Shown here: piece after piece, positions 50,737-61,809 of the stretch
Position numbering within the stretch: position 1 is the first letter of the stretch
How the letters are laid out: every line of letters starts with the position of its first letter
DNA from: Cristatella mucedo
Lineage: Eukaryota; Bryozoa; Phylactolaemata; Cristatellidae
Length of the DNA: 64,000 nt
Assembly (NCBI GenBank): GCA_009760855.2
Contig: WPIO01000058.1
Coordinates: 1,580,001-1,644,000, forward strand
Direction of reading: 5' to 3'
The notes under the pieces: model-generated
What the model saw: only the letters and a program-made list of their open reading frames with translations
Told to the model about the DNA's origin: nothing
Database searches by the model: none
Made by a program: the position numbers and the translations under genes

Positions 50737-51339
50737 GTAAAGCTTTTCTGCCGCTTCACTCAGAGTGAGACTCGAGGAGAGTGCGGCCGTATCCGTCTCG
50801 AAATTGCACGCCGGCCTCTAGAGCCGCCATTACTGTAAACATCAAGCTCAACGGAAGTTGGTACCGTACCGTGAAGACTGCGGCGGACTATGGACGATGG
50901 AAACTGTATGCATCAACAGTTCAATGCATGTTGGTGCCGATCAAAAGTCTGCGAATACGCCAGCTCTTTCTTTCAGGCGGATTGAACGGCAGCGGACATT
51001 AAGATGACGGACCAAAAGGGAGAGACTGTTCGACAGAAAGAGTGGGAGACGGGAGACGGGGTGATGAAAGAAATATTTAGGTAAAATATGCAAATATGGA
51101 TAGGGTATAAATATAGCCACTGAGATAAACAGACGGCTGAGTATGCAGGTAGGAAGACATAAGGAGCGTGTCCATCCGGGTCACTTTTACAGGCCTCAGG
51201 AGGCGGTGGCGGGAGCTCGCGGCTCTCGTGGCAGCTCGAAGCCCAGACTGGCAAAAAACCCAATTCGCATGTTTTTGATCACGGGCCCTGCACGAGTTTC
51301 GGGCCCAGAGTTTAATCGGATCAATCTTGTTGACCCCTT

Positions 51340-51478
51340 CGTCCTGGTTACGAACCAGGGGCTCTGTGCTCGCCTCCGACGATCTAGGTCATGGGTTCGA
51401 GCCCTTTTGCCATAGCTGAAGCACTCGCTGGGTAGGGATTTAGTGCTCTAAGAGCGGTATATAAAGAAATTTAATTTT
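51340..51478 (+). repeat. tRNA-headed SINE, family A-like variant
   Basis: GGCTCTGTGCTCGCCTCC, B-box GTCATGGGTTCGAGCCC at 51387-51403, and the end GAAGCACTCGCTGGG, GTGCTCTAAGAGCGGTATAT. Same plan as family A with a different body. Confidence 0.6.
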
Positions 51479-52150
51479 TTTTGCTTATCATCTGTAGAGC
51501 TACAAGGACGGTAGGGCTACGCGATTGTCAGCATACCGATCCTCCAACGAAATATTCCACTCTCACAAATCGTCGTGTGTGTTCTATGAGCGCCGTCTTT
51601 CATCGAGCAAAAAGAATGCCTCGCTCTGATTGCTCTGCAGCAGTATTCTCCAAGTGCAGCTCGGTTGTAAAATACCGCTTCTTTTAATGCTGCTGCTCAC
51701 TCGAGCGAGTACTTCACCTCCCCTCCCGTAAACTCAACAGAAAAGTGATAAACGACTTGCCATGGCATCTAGTAAAGTCCAGAATGGTACTGCGACCGTC
51801 ACTCTCGCATTCATGCTCTCACAGCCGCACGCATTTCCTGTTTTGATTGCTGGCTCCTACCTGCTATGGGCCACAAGCCGGCGGTGGCGAGCTCTGCAGC
51901 TTCAGTAGGTAGAGCACATCTCCTGCAGCTTCGCCATTGAACTGGACTTCCTGACGCGCCCGCCGCGCGGCGTGGGCGAACGGCAACGCTGGACGCTTAG
52001 CTGGTAACACGCAGTTGCTCTTTGGAGAGGACTGAGCTTTTAGTCCTGCCTGCTGGATGGTGCTCGCAGCCCAGAGCGTCAAGCTAAGAAAGAAAGGTAA
52101 CTAGAAAAGTAAGAAAAGAAGAGATCGAAGAGGAAAAAGAAATAGAAGAA

Positions 52151-52201
52151 GAGTGGAAAAGAAACTGCGTTGCGTTGAGTGGAAAAGAAACTGCGTGCGA
52201 C
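52151..52201 (+). repeat. Short tandem duplication (~27 bp unit)
   Basis: GAGTGGAAAAGAAACTGCGT occurs at 52151 and again at 52178, in a purine-rich stretch. Confidence 0.9.
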
Positions 52202-52565
52202 GGACTGAGATCCTAGAGGGAGGGAGAACTTTCCCTTTTTTTTTCTCGAGCGGTCGAGAGATCTTCACTTTCAGATTTGTTGGCTTATTCGGCTCTCCAG
52301 CCTCACCGAGCGTCGACACACTGCACTCCTGCACTGCACACGGCAGCGTCTTCATTAGGTTTTGGATGGTGCATCCGTAGTCGCTCACGGAGGCTGTATG
52401 CTCGGTGAGGGCACAGCGCACGCGCGTTCTCAACGAAAGAGAGGACAAGCGAGAGCGAGGCCCTTGAATTCGGGCAAGCTAATGCACTCCTGGCTACGGA
52501 AGGGTTGAGCTTCGGTCAAAAGGAAACGAACGCCGGCGGGAAGGACGGGGAGGTGGGTGAATAAA

Positions 52566-52815
52566 AAAAAATATAATACATTCGATATAGCACTCTCAGA
52601 GAACTCAATCTCTTTCTAGGCGCTTTGTATTTACTGCAAAGGAAGCACGATCGAATGGTTAGTGGTGGCGTGCTCAATAAACAACAAGAATAACATTATT
52701 AGGGGTGACGTGCACAGGGTCAGCATGCACGTGTGGTTAGTAGCACATGCAACAGTGTCAGCACGCATAAGCACGTAAAGGACGAATCGCAGGGGCCCAC
52801 TAAGCTCTGTGATAT
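52566..52815 (-). repeat. L2/CR1-like LINE 3' fragment
   Basis: GCACTCTCAGAGAACTC, TCTTTCTAGGCGCTTTG, then AAGGAAGCACGATCGAATGG and GGTCAGCATGCACGTGTGG, the tail and 3' UTR on the - strand. Confidence 0.8.
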
Positions 52816-52985
52816 ATAGATGCGGCGGTGAAGGTTTAGCCCGCAGTACTGTTTCAGTCCGCTCGCAAGTACTTAAGTCAGAGATGCCGGTAGCGCAACG
52901 CTTATGAAGGTACGAGTGCAAGCGATAAGCTCTGAGCGTCGCACGTCAAGCCTCCTAAGGCCGCAGCTACGGAAAGTCGATACTC

Positions 52986-53357
52986 TTACGAGCTGGCTGT
53001 AACTGCATCTGCATTAGGGCCATCGTCTACGAACGCTGCGCTTGTAACGTCGCTAGTTCTCGCAGACGCGTAAGAAACACTGGTACAAGTGCTGGAGCCT
53101 CGAAGGGCTTCGAAGCTTCGAGTAGTAGTAGATGCGGCAGCGACGTACGCAGCTACGCTGACGGCTGCAGAGCACGAAGGCAAAAAGAAGGCCCTTACCT
53201 CATTGTAACGAGCCCATTTCCGAAGATAGATCAGTCTTTTGGACAATAGCATAGGATTAGATTCCATAGCAGCAGCCAGAGTTTCCAGCTCATTAATTCG
53301 AATGCCAAAGCACGCCAGATTGTCTCGAAGCCGTAAGCACAGCTGACTAGCTACTTC
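52986..53357 (-). CDS. Unrecognised coding-looking exon, probably C-terminal
   Basis: The - strand frame is open for 123 codons and ends TAA at 52986. The N-terminal 54 residues look like a real helical protein: LRDNLACFGIRINELETLAA, then MESNPMLLSKRLIYLRKWAR, then YNE. Directly after YNE is CAATGAG/GTAAGGG, a strong donor at 53199, so the exon may end there; the downstream Ser/Ala/Thr-rich residues would then be intron. A possible acceptor is GCTAGTCAG at 53343, but it lacks a pyrimidine tract. A repeat tail lies immediately upstream (53385-53420). I do not recognise the family. Confidence 0.4.
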   Translation of the reverse strand, partial: EVASQLCLRLRDNLACFGIRINELETLAAAMESNPMLLSKRLIYLRKWARYNEVRAFFLPSCSAAVSVAAYVAAASTTTRSFEALRGSSTCTSVSYASARTSDVTSAAFVDDGPNADAVTASS

Positions 53358-53511
53358 GTCTCATATCTGGCTCCAATAAATTGTAATTTAGAAAGAGATT
53401 AAGCTCGCAAGAGGGCACTGTGCGAATGTCTTTGCATTAATATTCCCATTATGTGTTCGGAAATCATTCGCAATAGCTTGTCTATTCTGGCTGACGTAGC
53501 ATTCAAGTGCA

Positions 53512-53513
<2 letters not shown>

Positions 53514-53592
<79 letters not shown>
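53514..53592 (+). repeat. (CT)n microsatellite
   Basis: Perfect CT for about 79 bases. Confidence 0.97.
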
Positions 53593-53593
<1 letters not shown>

Positions 53594-53715
53594 TCTGCGG
53601 CGAGACAGTAGACCCACGCGATCTAAAGTCGCCATTGAGCTCTATAGCCGGGCAATAGTGTGGGTTTGACCGAGACCGAAGTTATGCGACAGATTGGATA
53701 GGCCGTGGGCTGAAA

Positions 53716-53855
53716 TATAATTCATTTGTATAGTGCCCCAAAAGAACTAAATCTCTATTCAGGCGCTTCACATATGCCTCAGGGCTCGAGCCCAAGACCT
53801 CAGCCAGACCTTAGTCGGGGCGAGCACCTTAACCGCTGGACCAACCCAGCTCGGC
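53716..53855 (-). repeat. tRNA-derived SINE, family A, full length
   Basis: The - strand has the head GCCGAGCTGGGTTGGTCC, A-box AGCGGTTAAGGTGCTCGCC, B-box in GTCTTGGGCTCGAGCCC, and ends with the LINE-like hairpin and ATACAAATGAATTAT. Confidence 0.85.
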
Positions 53856-54216
53856 AGCGGTCTACAATGAGCGGCGGAAGCCACGCGTTTTGCTCGTCAG
53901 TCGACGCGTTCGCCACACGCGACAGCCTAGCTTCTCGGTTGCGTGAATCCTCCAAAGCGTCTTAACCAATCGGCACTCTTGAATTTACCCAGTCAGACTA
54001 TTTGGGAGGCGAGAAGGGTATCGGAGTCTGAAACCTTCGGTGCTAGGCGTAGTCATTAACTGCCCTCCAATCGTCCACAGCCGTACAGTGCTACATTCCG
54101 AAGAAGCAGTAGATCGTGCTAGGCTCGACGTCGACGGGGCTAGCGCCGCCTCGCCGTCGTCCGCTGCTCGAGGATTTCCGGTCGGATTCACTCTTTGTTG
54201 CCTAGTTTGCCGTCGC

Positions 54217-54290
54217 GCTGCACTGTTGTGCTGCACTGTCGCGCTGCACTGTCGCGCTGCACTGTCGTGCTGCACTGTCGCGCTGTATTG
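54217..54290 (+). repeat. 15-bp tandem repeat, five units
   Basis: Units of CTGCACTGTCGCG with small variants. Being a multiple of three, it reads as a repeating Cys/Thr/Ala motif in one frame. Confidence 0.92.
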
Positions 54291-54587
54291 GCCTACCCCG
54301 CCGCGATTATGGACTCCTACGAGCTTGACGGCTGAACGTCGATTGAGAACCGGCGAGGGTCACGCGCGGTCGTGACAGTACCCGCCGGCACCCAGCACAT
54401 CGGACCTGTCAAAAGCCGTGCTAAAATCGCGCTACTGGGGTTCAACGGTCGCATAATGAAAACCGTTTTGAGGTGGGTCACTTCATACGCAGTTCCACTG
54501 CAGCACTGCCAACAGGATGAAGTCGCCGCCGAGTTCGTGTGCGTGTTAGCAGTTTCTAACGCAGGAAAACTTTCGCTATCGCCCTGC

Positions 54588-54760
54588 ATTAATAATAATA
54601 ATGATAACAAAGGTACATTTGATAAAGCTCCCTCAGAGAACTCAATCTCTTTCTTATCGCTTTACAATTGCTGAAAATGAAGCACGATCGAATGGTTAAT
54701 GGTAGCATGCTCAATAAAAAACAAGAATAACACGGTTAGGGGTGACGTGCACAGTACAGT
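54588..54760 (-). repeat. L2/CR1-like LINE 3' fragment
   Basis: Begins AATAATAATAATGATAAC and reads inward through GCTCCCTCAGAGAACTC, TCTTTCTTATCGCTTTAC and GAAGCACGATCGAATGG. Confidence 0.8.
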
Positions 54761-56707
54761 CGACCCTCGTTTATGGCGGGATTAATCCGCTCCAGACTCT
54801 AACGCAATAGGAGAATTTCCGTGAAGTACGATTTTTTATTTATAAATCAAATATTTTCGTAGTTAGAGCAGCATAGAATATCTGTATATGACCCTCTAAA
54901 TAGGGTTTTTAGCATTATTAGAGCACTACGGACCTGAAATAACACCCTTTCAGTCACCATTACACTCGTATTACCAAATGTATTCGACAAAATAAAGAGA
55001 AAATAAGATACATTAGAGGTTACCAACATCGTATTGTTATTATTGTATATTTAATTTCACACACACGATTCTTACATATAAACGATAAGCTATGAAAATA
55101 GTGCCTTTGACGATGAAGCGATTAAGATGAAGACATGTACAGCACAACAAAGAAGAGCAAGGTTACTACTCCTCTGAAGGCCCGACTTCAGTAGGAGAGT
55201 CTTCAGGTGGTGCAGTATCTTCAACAAGGTGCGTCGTCGTCTTCTTCTGTGTTCCATAAGTACAGTAGGTTTAATTTTAATTGTAATACAGGGATGCCTA
55301 ATTGAATCAGACAAAAGAGCGAGAGCTGTATCTTTTCACCGTTTCGATCGACTTTTTAATGAATAGACACGTATTTAAAAAAACAGCGATAAAGAGATGC
55401 CGCGAAAGTCGGAGCGAGATGTAACGCTGGACGACTGTATTGTTTATAATGGCCGCTTCTCAAATGCACGCTCGTAGCGTTCGGAGAGCTAAGCGACCTG
55501 CAAAGTTTCCTGCCGCCCTATGATACAGCTTTCTTCGGACACGATATCAATCTTTGCAGCCGTCAGCCGGCTCGTCTTGAATCGCTGGAAGAGCGAGGTG
55601 TACGAGCTGCTGCAATGCCCCGTGATTGCGAGCTACGAGCTTGACAGGTACACTTCGATTACGAACTACGAGCTCGGGTATTGAATGATAACTGTGCGAG
55701 CTTCCTGTTAGGTAGCCGTGAAAAAAGACCAAGTCTAGCGAGAAGCTCGACTTATGATTATATCTATGAATGGGCTCACTGTACGGCTTAAGACCTAGCC
55801 ACTGTGTGGGGCACGGTCCAGACGGCAGCGCTGCAGTAACCGTCTGCTGGTCAGTGAGTCCTAGCGCTGAGCTTGAGCTGCTCTTAGCCAGCGAATGAGT
55901 CCGTTGGAAGTCACCTGTTGCTATCGCCGTAATGTGCAGGCTACTGTTTTCGCTTTCCTTATACGGTGCAGTTGCTAGTGCTGCACGCAGAATATCGAAC
56001 GTCGTGTCATTATCGTTGTCGTTTTGCGAGCTTCAGAACTTTGCAGATTGCCAGCGTTGTGCCGCGACCTCAGCTAGTAAGGGGGGAGGGGGTCGCACCG
56101 CCATAACCGCCCCGCATTCAAAGCAGCTGGGAGCTACAGGCTCGAGCAGCAGCAAGGTTACGGGGTCGCGGAGTGCCTAGCCCGCGACATGGCTGTGGCG
56201 GCGGTCAGCTCAGAGCAGCGCTTGCGGCGACAGCTGGCGTTCGCATAATGGAGCGAGTTATCAGAGGCGACCGGACCGGACCTGCGGGCGGCGACCAGTC
56301 CCCGCCCGCGGCGGCGATCGGCCAACTGCAGCAGCAGTAGCAGTAGCGGCGAGTGGTGACGCCGCGGGCGCCGCTAGCAGAGGCGAGCTCGCGGCGGCAA
56401 CGGGGTCGGTGGCAGCGGCGCTAGGTCTGAGAGCGGCACGAAAATAGAGGCGCAAGCGCGTGGGAGAGGCTGACTCTAATTGCTCGGCCTGCGCGAGACG
56501 TAGTCGCTCGGGGCAATCAGCGGGTGCGTCGTACTGACTGAATTAGACAGCTGAGTCGTTAATGGGCAACACTGGTGCACGTGCGGAGAGCGGCTCGGTC
56601 GTGGCTGCTGGCGCTAAGTCTGGCGACCATCCAAGTTTGAGAACTGCTGCAGTTGATGCGGTCTAGTATAAGGAAACTGTAAGGCCCAAGTATAGTAGAA
56701 TTAGAGC

Positions 56708-56710
<3 letters not shown>
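54761..56710. other. Intergenic, AT-rich then CpG-rich, nothing certain
   Basis: AT-rich to about 55400, then increasingly CpG-rich. A 54-codon frame at 55520-55684 (MIQLSSDTISIFAAVSRLVL onward) is unrecognised. No repeat family was identified. Confidence 0.35.
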
Positions 56711-57182
<472 letters not shown>

Positions 57183-57689
57183 TGATGACGAGAGAGGAGA
57201 GAGTGAGAGAGGGCGACGAGAGGGACAGTATACATGAGTGAGTAGTTTGAGAGAGAAAAGGACTGACGAACAGACAGACGGCGATATCAAGGAGAGAGAT
57301 TTGAGAGGGAACAAGAGAGCGGATTATATAAGGAATACCTACGGTCGCACGAGGCGTCCGACGCGCCCAGCTCGGAGCGGAACACACGTGCGAGTGCGTC
57401 GGTGGAGCCAAGACTCTGGCCCCAAGCGAACCAGCAAACCGAATGACCAGGCATCTTGTACGTAATCTAACTCGTGGCACGTAGCGTATTATATATCGTG
57501 CCTCGCCGCCGCAGTCTCCTTTTTGCCCTTCGAGGCGCGACGTCTTGTAGCCTCCGCCGGTCGCGGCTGCTGCCGTCGAGATCGGCTAGTGCTCAGGCGT
57601 CGCGTTACCACCAGCCGTTCGTTGCGTATCTGGCGGCGCAATTTACCAGCCAGCGAGTGCCTAGACGCACGTTTCTTACGCAACGACAA

Positions 57690-57950
57690 CTACTCTCCTA
57701 CTGCCGACTATGGCACATCCTTTTCAGCGGCCTGAGCTGCTACTTCCATACTGCTCACTGCCTCAACTGCTCTCCTGACTCTGCTATGCTTCCCACTTTC
57801 TCTTTGTTGCGTGAGACGAAGTCTGTTGGCTACCGAATGCGTACCGAAAGCCGCTTAGGCTGTGAGTGCGCTATACAAAACTCTTGCGTAACACCCACAT
57901 GGTCTTTATGACTTTGTGGAGTTACAGATGGAGATACATTACATTACATT
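57690..57950 (+). repeat. Family D LINE 3' fragment, well preserved
   Basis: ORF end (AACGACAACTACTCTCC) and the 3' end GTGAGTGCGCTATACAAAAC, CACCCACATGGTCTTTATG, GTTACAGATGGAGATAC, then (ATTAC)n. Confidence 0.85.
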
Positions 57951-58049
57951 ACGTCGGTGAAAATTCGGCCCTAGCGACGGTCGCAACGTGTGATGGGTGC
58001 GTCGGTGCTCGCCGGCTTTCCTTCCAACTTGCCCGGTCACGACGGATCG

Positions 58050-58247
<198 letters not shown>

Positions 58248-58522
58248 TTGTCCGTATGTGCCTGTAACGCGGTGATACGTCACGCACACGCTTTTGGCTG
58301 CGACCTGCTTCGCGAGTACGGTGCTGGCGGTGGCATTTCCATCGACGCGAGCTAGGGGCCTGCGATCCTTTTTCACTACTGGGTCCAGCAGTCGGCAGAC
58401 GGCGGCTCTACGGCGGTGCCAAAAGTAAAGCGACGCGATAGAGCCGGAAAAAGGCGTTGCTTGGCAGCAGCTCGCGGGCTGCTTTTACTTTGGGTCGTAA
58501 GAGAGTTTTTCCCGACCGGCTG

Positions 58523-59659
58523 TCACAACAGAGTACAAACACAGGAGGCAGAGGTCATGCCGCAGGGTTCGCACGCCAGCGAGCTGCTGCGCTGCACTCG
58601 CCTCGCGACGAGCAGCGCAAGCAGGGCACCTAAGGAAACGTTCAGCCGCGACGCTCGCGCGCCGCCGCCGCCGCCAGCTGCAGACGCTTCGGCGGCGGCC
58701 GCTTTGCGCGAGTCAGCCGCCTTACTCGGCGAGCTAACCGCGGGCTGCTCAGAATGAAGTCCTTGGCTCGCTGCAGCTGCGGCGGCTGAGATGGCTCGTT
58801 GCGTGGTCCTCGCCAGCCTCGGCGCAGCCGCGTCGCTCAGCCGCGACGCGGGCGACCAGGCGGCCGCGCCGGCGGCCGAGCTCTGCGGGCACAGTCTGGC
58901 CGTGTTGCCGCGTACTCGGGCGCACGTCGAGTCGCCCTCGTCGCAGTAGCAGCGCTTCAGTCGCGACGCCTTCGCCTGCCGATACAGGACGAACACGCTG
59001 TTGCTGCAGCGGCGCGTGCAGCGCTGCTGCGAGGCGACGCCGTCGTCGTCGTCTGCTGCTGCGACCGCCTGCCAGCTGGCGGCGACGACGGAGGAGCGCC
59101 ACAGGTCGGCGCAGAAGCGCTCGTAGAAGACGAGCGCCGTGCTGCACGACGTGTCCGCCTGGCAGAGCATCCAGGCCAGGTGACAGCTGACCACCGGAGC
59201 GCTCTCGCCGCCGCCGCCGCCGCTGGGCGCCGCCGTGGCTCGGTCCGACAGGCGCGCCGCGGCTAGCTGCACGCCGTCGGTGCACGCGCTAATGTTGCTC
59301 TTCATCTGCAGACAGGCTTCGCTGCCGGCGCAGTCGCAATTCAGGTAGTCGCGCCCGATGTCGTCTTCGACCGAGACGAGAGACACGAGCGCCCACTCGC
59401 AGCGCTCGGGACACCGCCGCGCGGCGGCGGCGGCGGACGATGAGGAGACGAGGCACTCGTCGAGCACGTTTCGCAGCGCCGTCGAGCAGCCCTTTCTCTG
59501 CACGCACCTGCTTTTCACCTCCAGACAACTGACTGGCCTGCTCGGGTGCGCCGCCTTCCGGGCGCCCGCGGGCGTCGCCAGCCCAAACGCGGCGGCCGCC
59601 GCCGTCGCCGTCAGAGCCACTGCCGCTCGTAGGAGCAAGCCGCGGCTCAGGCCGGTCAT
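58523..59659 (-). CDS. GAS1: GAS1-like GDNF-receptor-domain protein, single exon
   Basis: 378 residues from the ATG at 59659 (GGCGGCGATGA context). I prefer this start to the longer open frame from 59854 because a signal peptide follows at once (LLLRAAVALTATAAAAAFG). There are two GDNF/GAS1 modules with ten Cys each and parallel spacing: Cys 45-52-58-69-83-87-108-110-116-126 and 159-166-172-183-214-218-237-239-246-257. Two modules and no intron is the GAS1 plan; GFR-alpha receptors have three modules and many introns. Family: GAS1 is a GPI-anchored co-receptor for Hedgehog and a RET modulator. N-glycosylation sites are N122 and N340. The linker after module 2 is low-complexity Ala/Ser/Gly. 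A C-terminal hydrophobic stretch (339-352, LNVSLGALLALLVA) is followed by Arg residues and 26 more residues, atypical for a GPI signal. Confidence 0.78.
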   Translation of the reverse strand: MTGLSRGLLLRAAVALTATAAAAAFGLATPAGARKAAHPSRPVSCLEVKSRCVQRKGCSTALRNVLDECLVSSSSAAAAARRCPERCEWALVSLVSVEDDIGRDYLNCDCAGSEACLQMKSNISACTDGVQLAAARLSDRATAAPSGGGGGESAPVVSCHLAWMLCQADTSCSTALVFYERFCADLWRSSVVAASWQAVAAADDDDGVASQQRCTRRCSNSVFVLYRQAKASRLKRCYCDEGDSTCARVRGNTARLCPQSSAAGAAAWSPASRLSDAAAPRLARTTQRAISAAAAAASQGLHSEQPAVSSPSKAADSRKAAAAEASAAGGGGGARASRLNVSLGALLALLVARRVQRSSSLACEPCGMTSASCVCTLL

Positions 59660-60020
59660 CGCCGCCGCATGTCGAGCTGCGAGTGCGAGGGAACGCCCGC
59701 CGCTGCCGCCGCCTCGACGGGTCGATCTGCCCGGCTCGGTGCGAGCGTGCTCGCCGCGACGGCTCCGCCGCCGCCGAGGTTTCGAGAGACGGTCTGATGC
59801 TCCGCGCGGCCGGGCAGCAGCGGCGGTGGCGGCAGCGGCGGCGGCGGCGAACAATGACCACTTTCACTTGGCCTCTCGTTAGCTGAATGCGGTAATGTGA
59901 CCGATGGCACTGAATTAACCCTCACTTTTATTGACAACCCGGGGGCTTGAGAACGCCGAAGGAGCTATTTACGACAGGACGCGCGCGGCGCGAGCGAGCT
60001 CGCGCGCGCGAGCTCGGGGC

Positions 60021-60077
60021 TAGGCCAGGTCGGGTAGGCTAGGCCAGGTCGGGTAGGCTAGGCCAGGTCGGGTAGCG
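60021..60077 (+). repeat. 19-bp tandem repeat, three units
   Basis: TAGGCCAGGTCGGGTAGGC three times (last unit imperfect), upstream of the GAS1-like gene, next to a palindromic GCGCGCGCGAGCTC stretch. Confidence 0.95.
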
Positions 60078-60177
60078 CCGTCGCGCCGGCTGTCCCAATT
60101 AGCTGCCCAGAAATCGGCGCTCGGTGCAATCATTGGCTGGCGCGAATTGCCGGCGGGGCGATGGGGTGTCTCTCAGA

Positions 60178-60192
60178 AACTTTAAATAGCTT
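60178..60192 (-). promoter_or_regulatory. TATA-like box upstream of the GAS1-like gene
   Basis: The - strand reads GCTATTTAAAGTTT in otherwise very GC-rich DNA, about 520 bp before the chosen ATG. A plausible core promoter by composition only. Confidence 0.3.
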
Positions 60193-60404
60193 GAGGTCGG
60201 AGGAAGGCTCGAAGGCGGCGGTGTCGCCCTGTTGCCACCGCTCGCCTTTCCAGTGGCTGTCGGCAACGGAGCGACGGGAAGTCACGAGGGCGCCGCGAAC
60301 TTTGAAGTAGGAGGCAGGCGTGGCACATCGACAGCGGGTCGAGCTGCCGGGGTGGGGGGGACTGTAAGGGCTCAGCGGCCCGCACTATTGCGTGCAGTCT
60401 TAAC

Positions 60405-60472
60405 GACTTTTCTTGTTGCCTAGGAAGAGATTCTCCGAGTGCGCCATATATAAGTATTATTATTGCTGCTGC
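60405..60472 (+). repeat. L2/CR1-like LINE 3' tail
   Basis: GCCTAGGAAGAGATTCTCCG, AGTGCGCCATATATAAG and (TTA)n. Confidence 0.55.
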
Positions 60473-60855
60473 TGTAGGCGCGGCCGTACACTTCCTTGAT
60501 TGAACGCCACGCGCCCCCAGTGGCCATCGAATGAAACCGGATGCAGTAGTGACATATTTTTATCGAGCGTGAAACTAAATCGACCGGAGTTTCGTTGCTG
60601 GCTGCTCGCCTGAGCGGTAGTGGTCGCGCGAAGCACAGCTTGCAGCCGGAAGCCTGCCCCGTTTGTGAAGCGGAGCGCTACGCTGCTCGGGTCTCGCTCG
60701 GCGCTGTCCAATGCACTGCGCTCCGACGTCTAGGCAAAGTCGGAAGTGACCCCGACCGGCGAAGCGAACTGCGAGCGCACGTACCGACGAGCAGCGGCCG
60801 TGACTGGCAGAGCGAAGTCGATGAATAGCCTAGTGGCTACGCTAGCAGCGTTTGG

Positions 60856-60990
60856 GTGAAGGCTGTTGGCTAGCGCATGCGCACCGAAAGTCGCCTGGGG
60901 CTGCGAGTTCGCTATAGAAAAAGCTCTCCTGCGCAGCACCCAGAGAGCCTTGGCGGCTTTGTAGAGTGAGGGACGGAGATACATACAGAC
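60856..60990 (+). repeat. Family D LINE 3' end, GC-shifted copy
   Basis: GGCTGTTGGCTAGCGC, GAGTTCGCTATAGAAAAAGC, then GAGAGCCTTGGCGGCTTTG and GACGGAGATACATAC, parallel to 57820-57940. Confidence 0.7.
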
Positions 60991-61809
60991 GTGCATTCTC
61001 TTCCAGACGCTCTGAGTCCTAGTGAAAGCCTTCTTTGCAGATTGCCCGCCGTCTGCTAGCGAGAGCTTGCTAGCCGGACGAGGCGCTGAAGGGTAGCTGG
61101 TCAGAGCGAGCGACGCTCTTTCGGTGGGCCGGGGCTGGGTGCTGGCTGGATGACAGCGTGCTCGGTTTCAGTGGGCGCTCGATGAGCTAATTTCCGCCAG
61201 GGTCTAACGTGATGCTCCGCGTCGCCACTCAATCTCTATTACGCTTAGTGGGGAAGGGGGGGGGCGATCGAACCGCCTGCGAGGTTTTCCGTGAGTCTTG
61301 CTGCGGCGGCGGCGGCGGCTATTTTATTCGGCCTACGCTCAAAGTCCGCGCGTGACCGATTAAGTAAAGTAAAGGTTGGCTGATTCAAAGACCGCCTCGT
61401 TTGCAAAACAGCAGAGGAGCCTTGGCGGTCTTCAACCCCCCCCCCCCGCCTGCAGTGGGCAACGAAGAAGCGTCTGCGCGGCAGATCTCTGCAGTGTGCG
61501 ACGCGTTAGGGTCGGCAAGTGCGAGTTGACAGGACACCGTCGTGCATGCTGGCCATGCGCACAGACAGCTTGAGCAAGAAGTGTGCTCGTTGTGCGTCGC
61601 TCCTTTGATGACGATCTGCAACTACTGCTGTGCCTAACCTAAGGACGCAGGCCGCCTTCAGCGCCGCCGTCAGCGTGCCGCCTTCGGACGGAGAGAGCGT
61701 AGCCATCGCTCCGATCGGCGCCGGCGGGCGGGCGGGCGGGCCCGTTCAATCGATTGAATGTCGCGCGACGCGTCTGCTGCTTCGCTGCTCGCACGCTTTC
61801 CTTCCTGAG
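60991..61809. other. CpG-rich intergenic DNA, nothing certain
   Basis: Contains poly-G (61255-61264) and poly-C (61437-61447) runs and GCGG/GGGC short repeats (61305-61318, 61727-61740). No gene or element was identified. Confidence 0.4.

Noticed and set aside
54217..54290. Possible CRISPR-like spaced repeats
   Set aside because: The five 15-bp units are contiguous with no spacers, so it is a plain tandem repeat.
59660..59854. 65-residue N-terminal extension of the GAS1-like protein
   Set aside because: The extension is poly-Ala and Arg-rich and would bury the signal peptide. The downstream ATG has a better context and an immediate signal sequence.
58749..59882. Several 150-190 codon frames over the GAS1-like gene
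   Set aside because: They are Arg/Ala-rich shadows of a GC-rich gene. Only the frame with the two ten-Cys modules has protein features.
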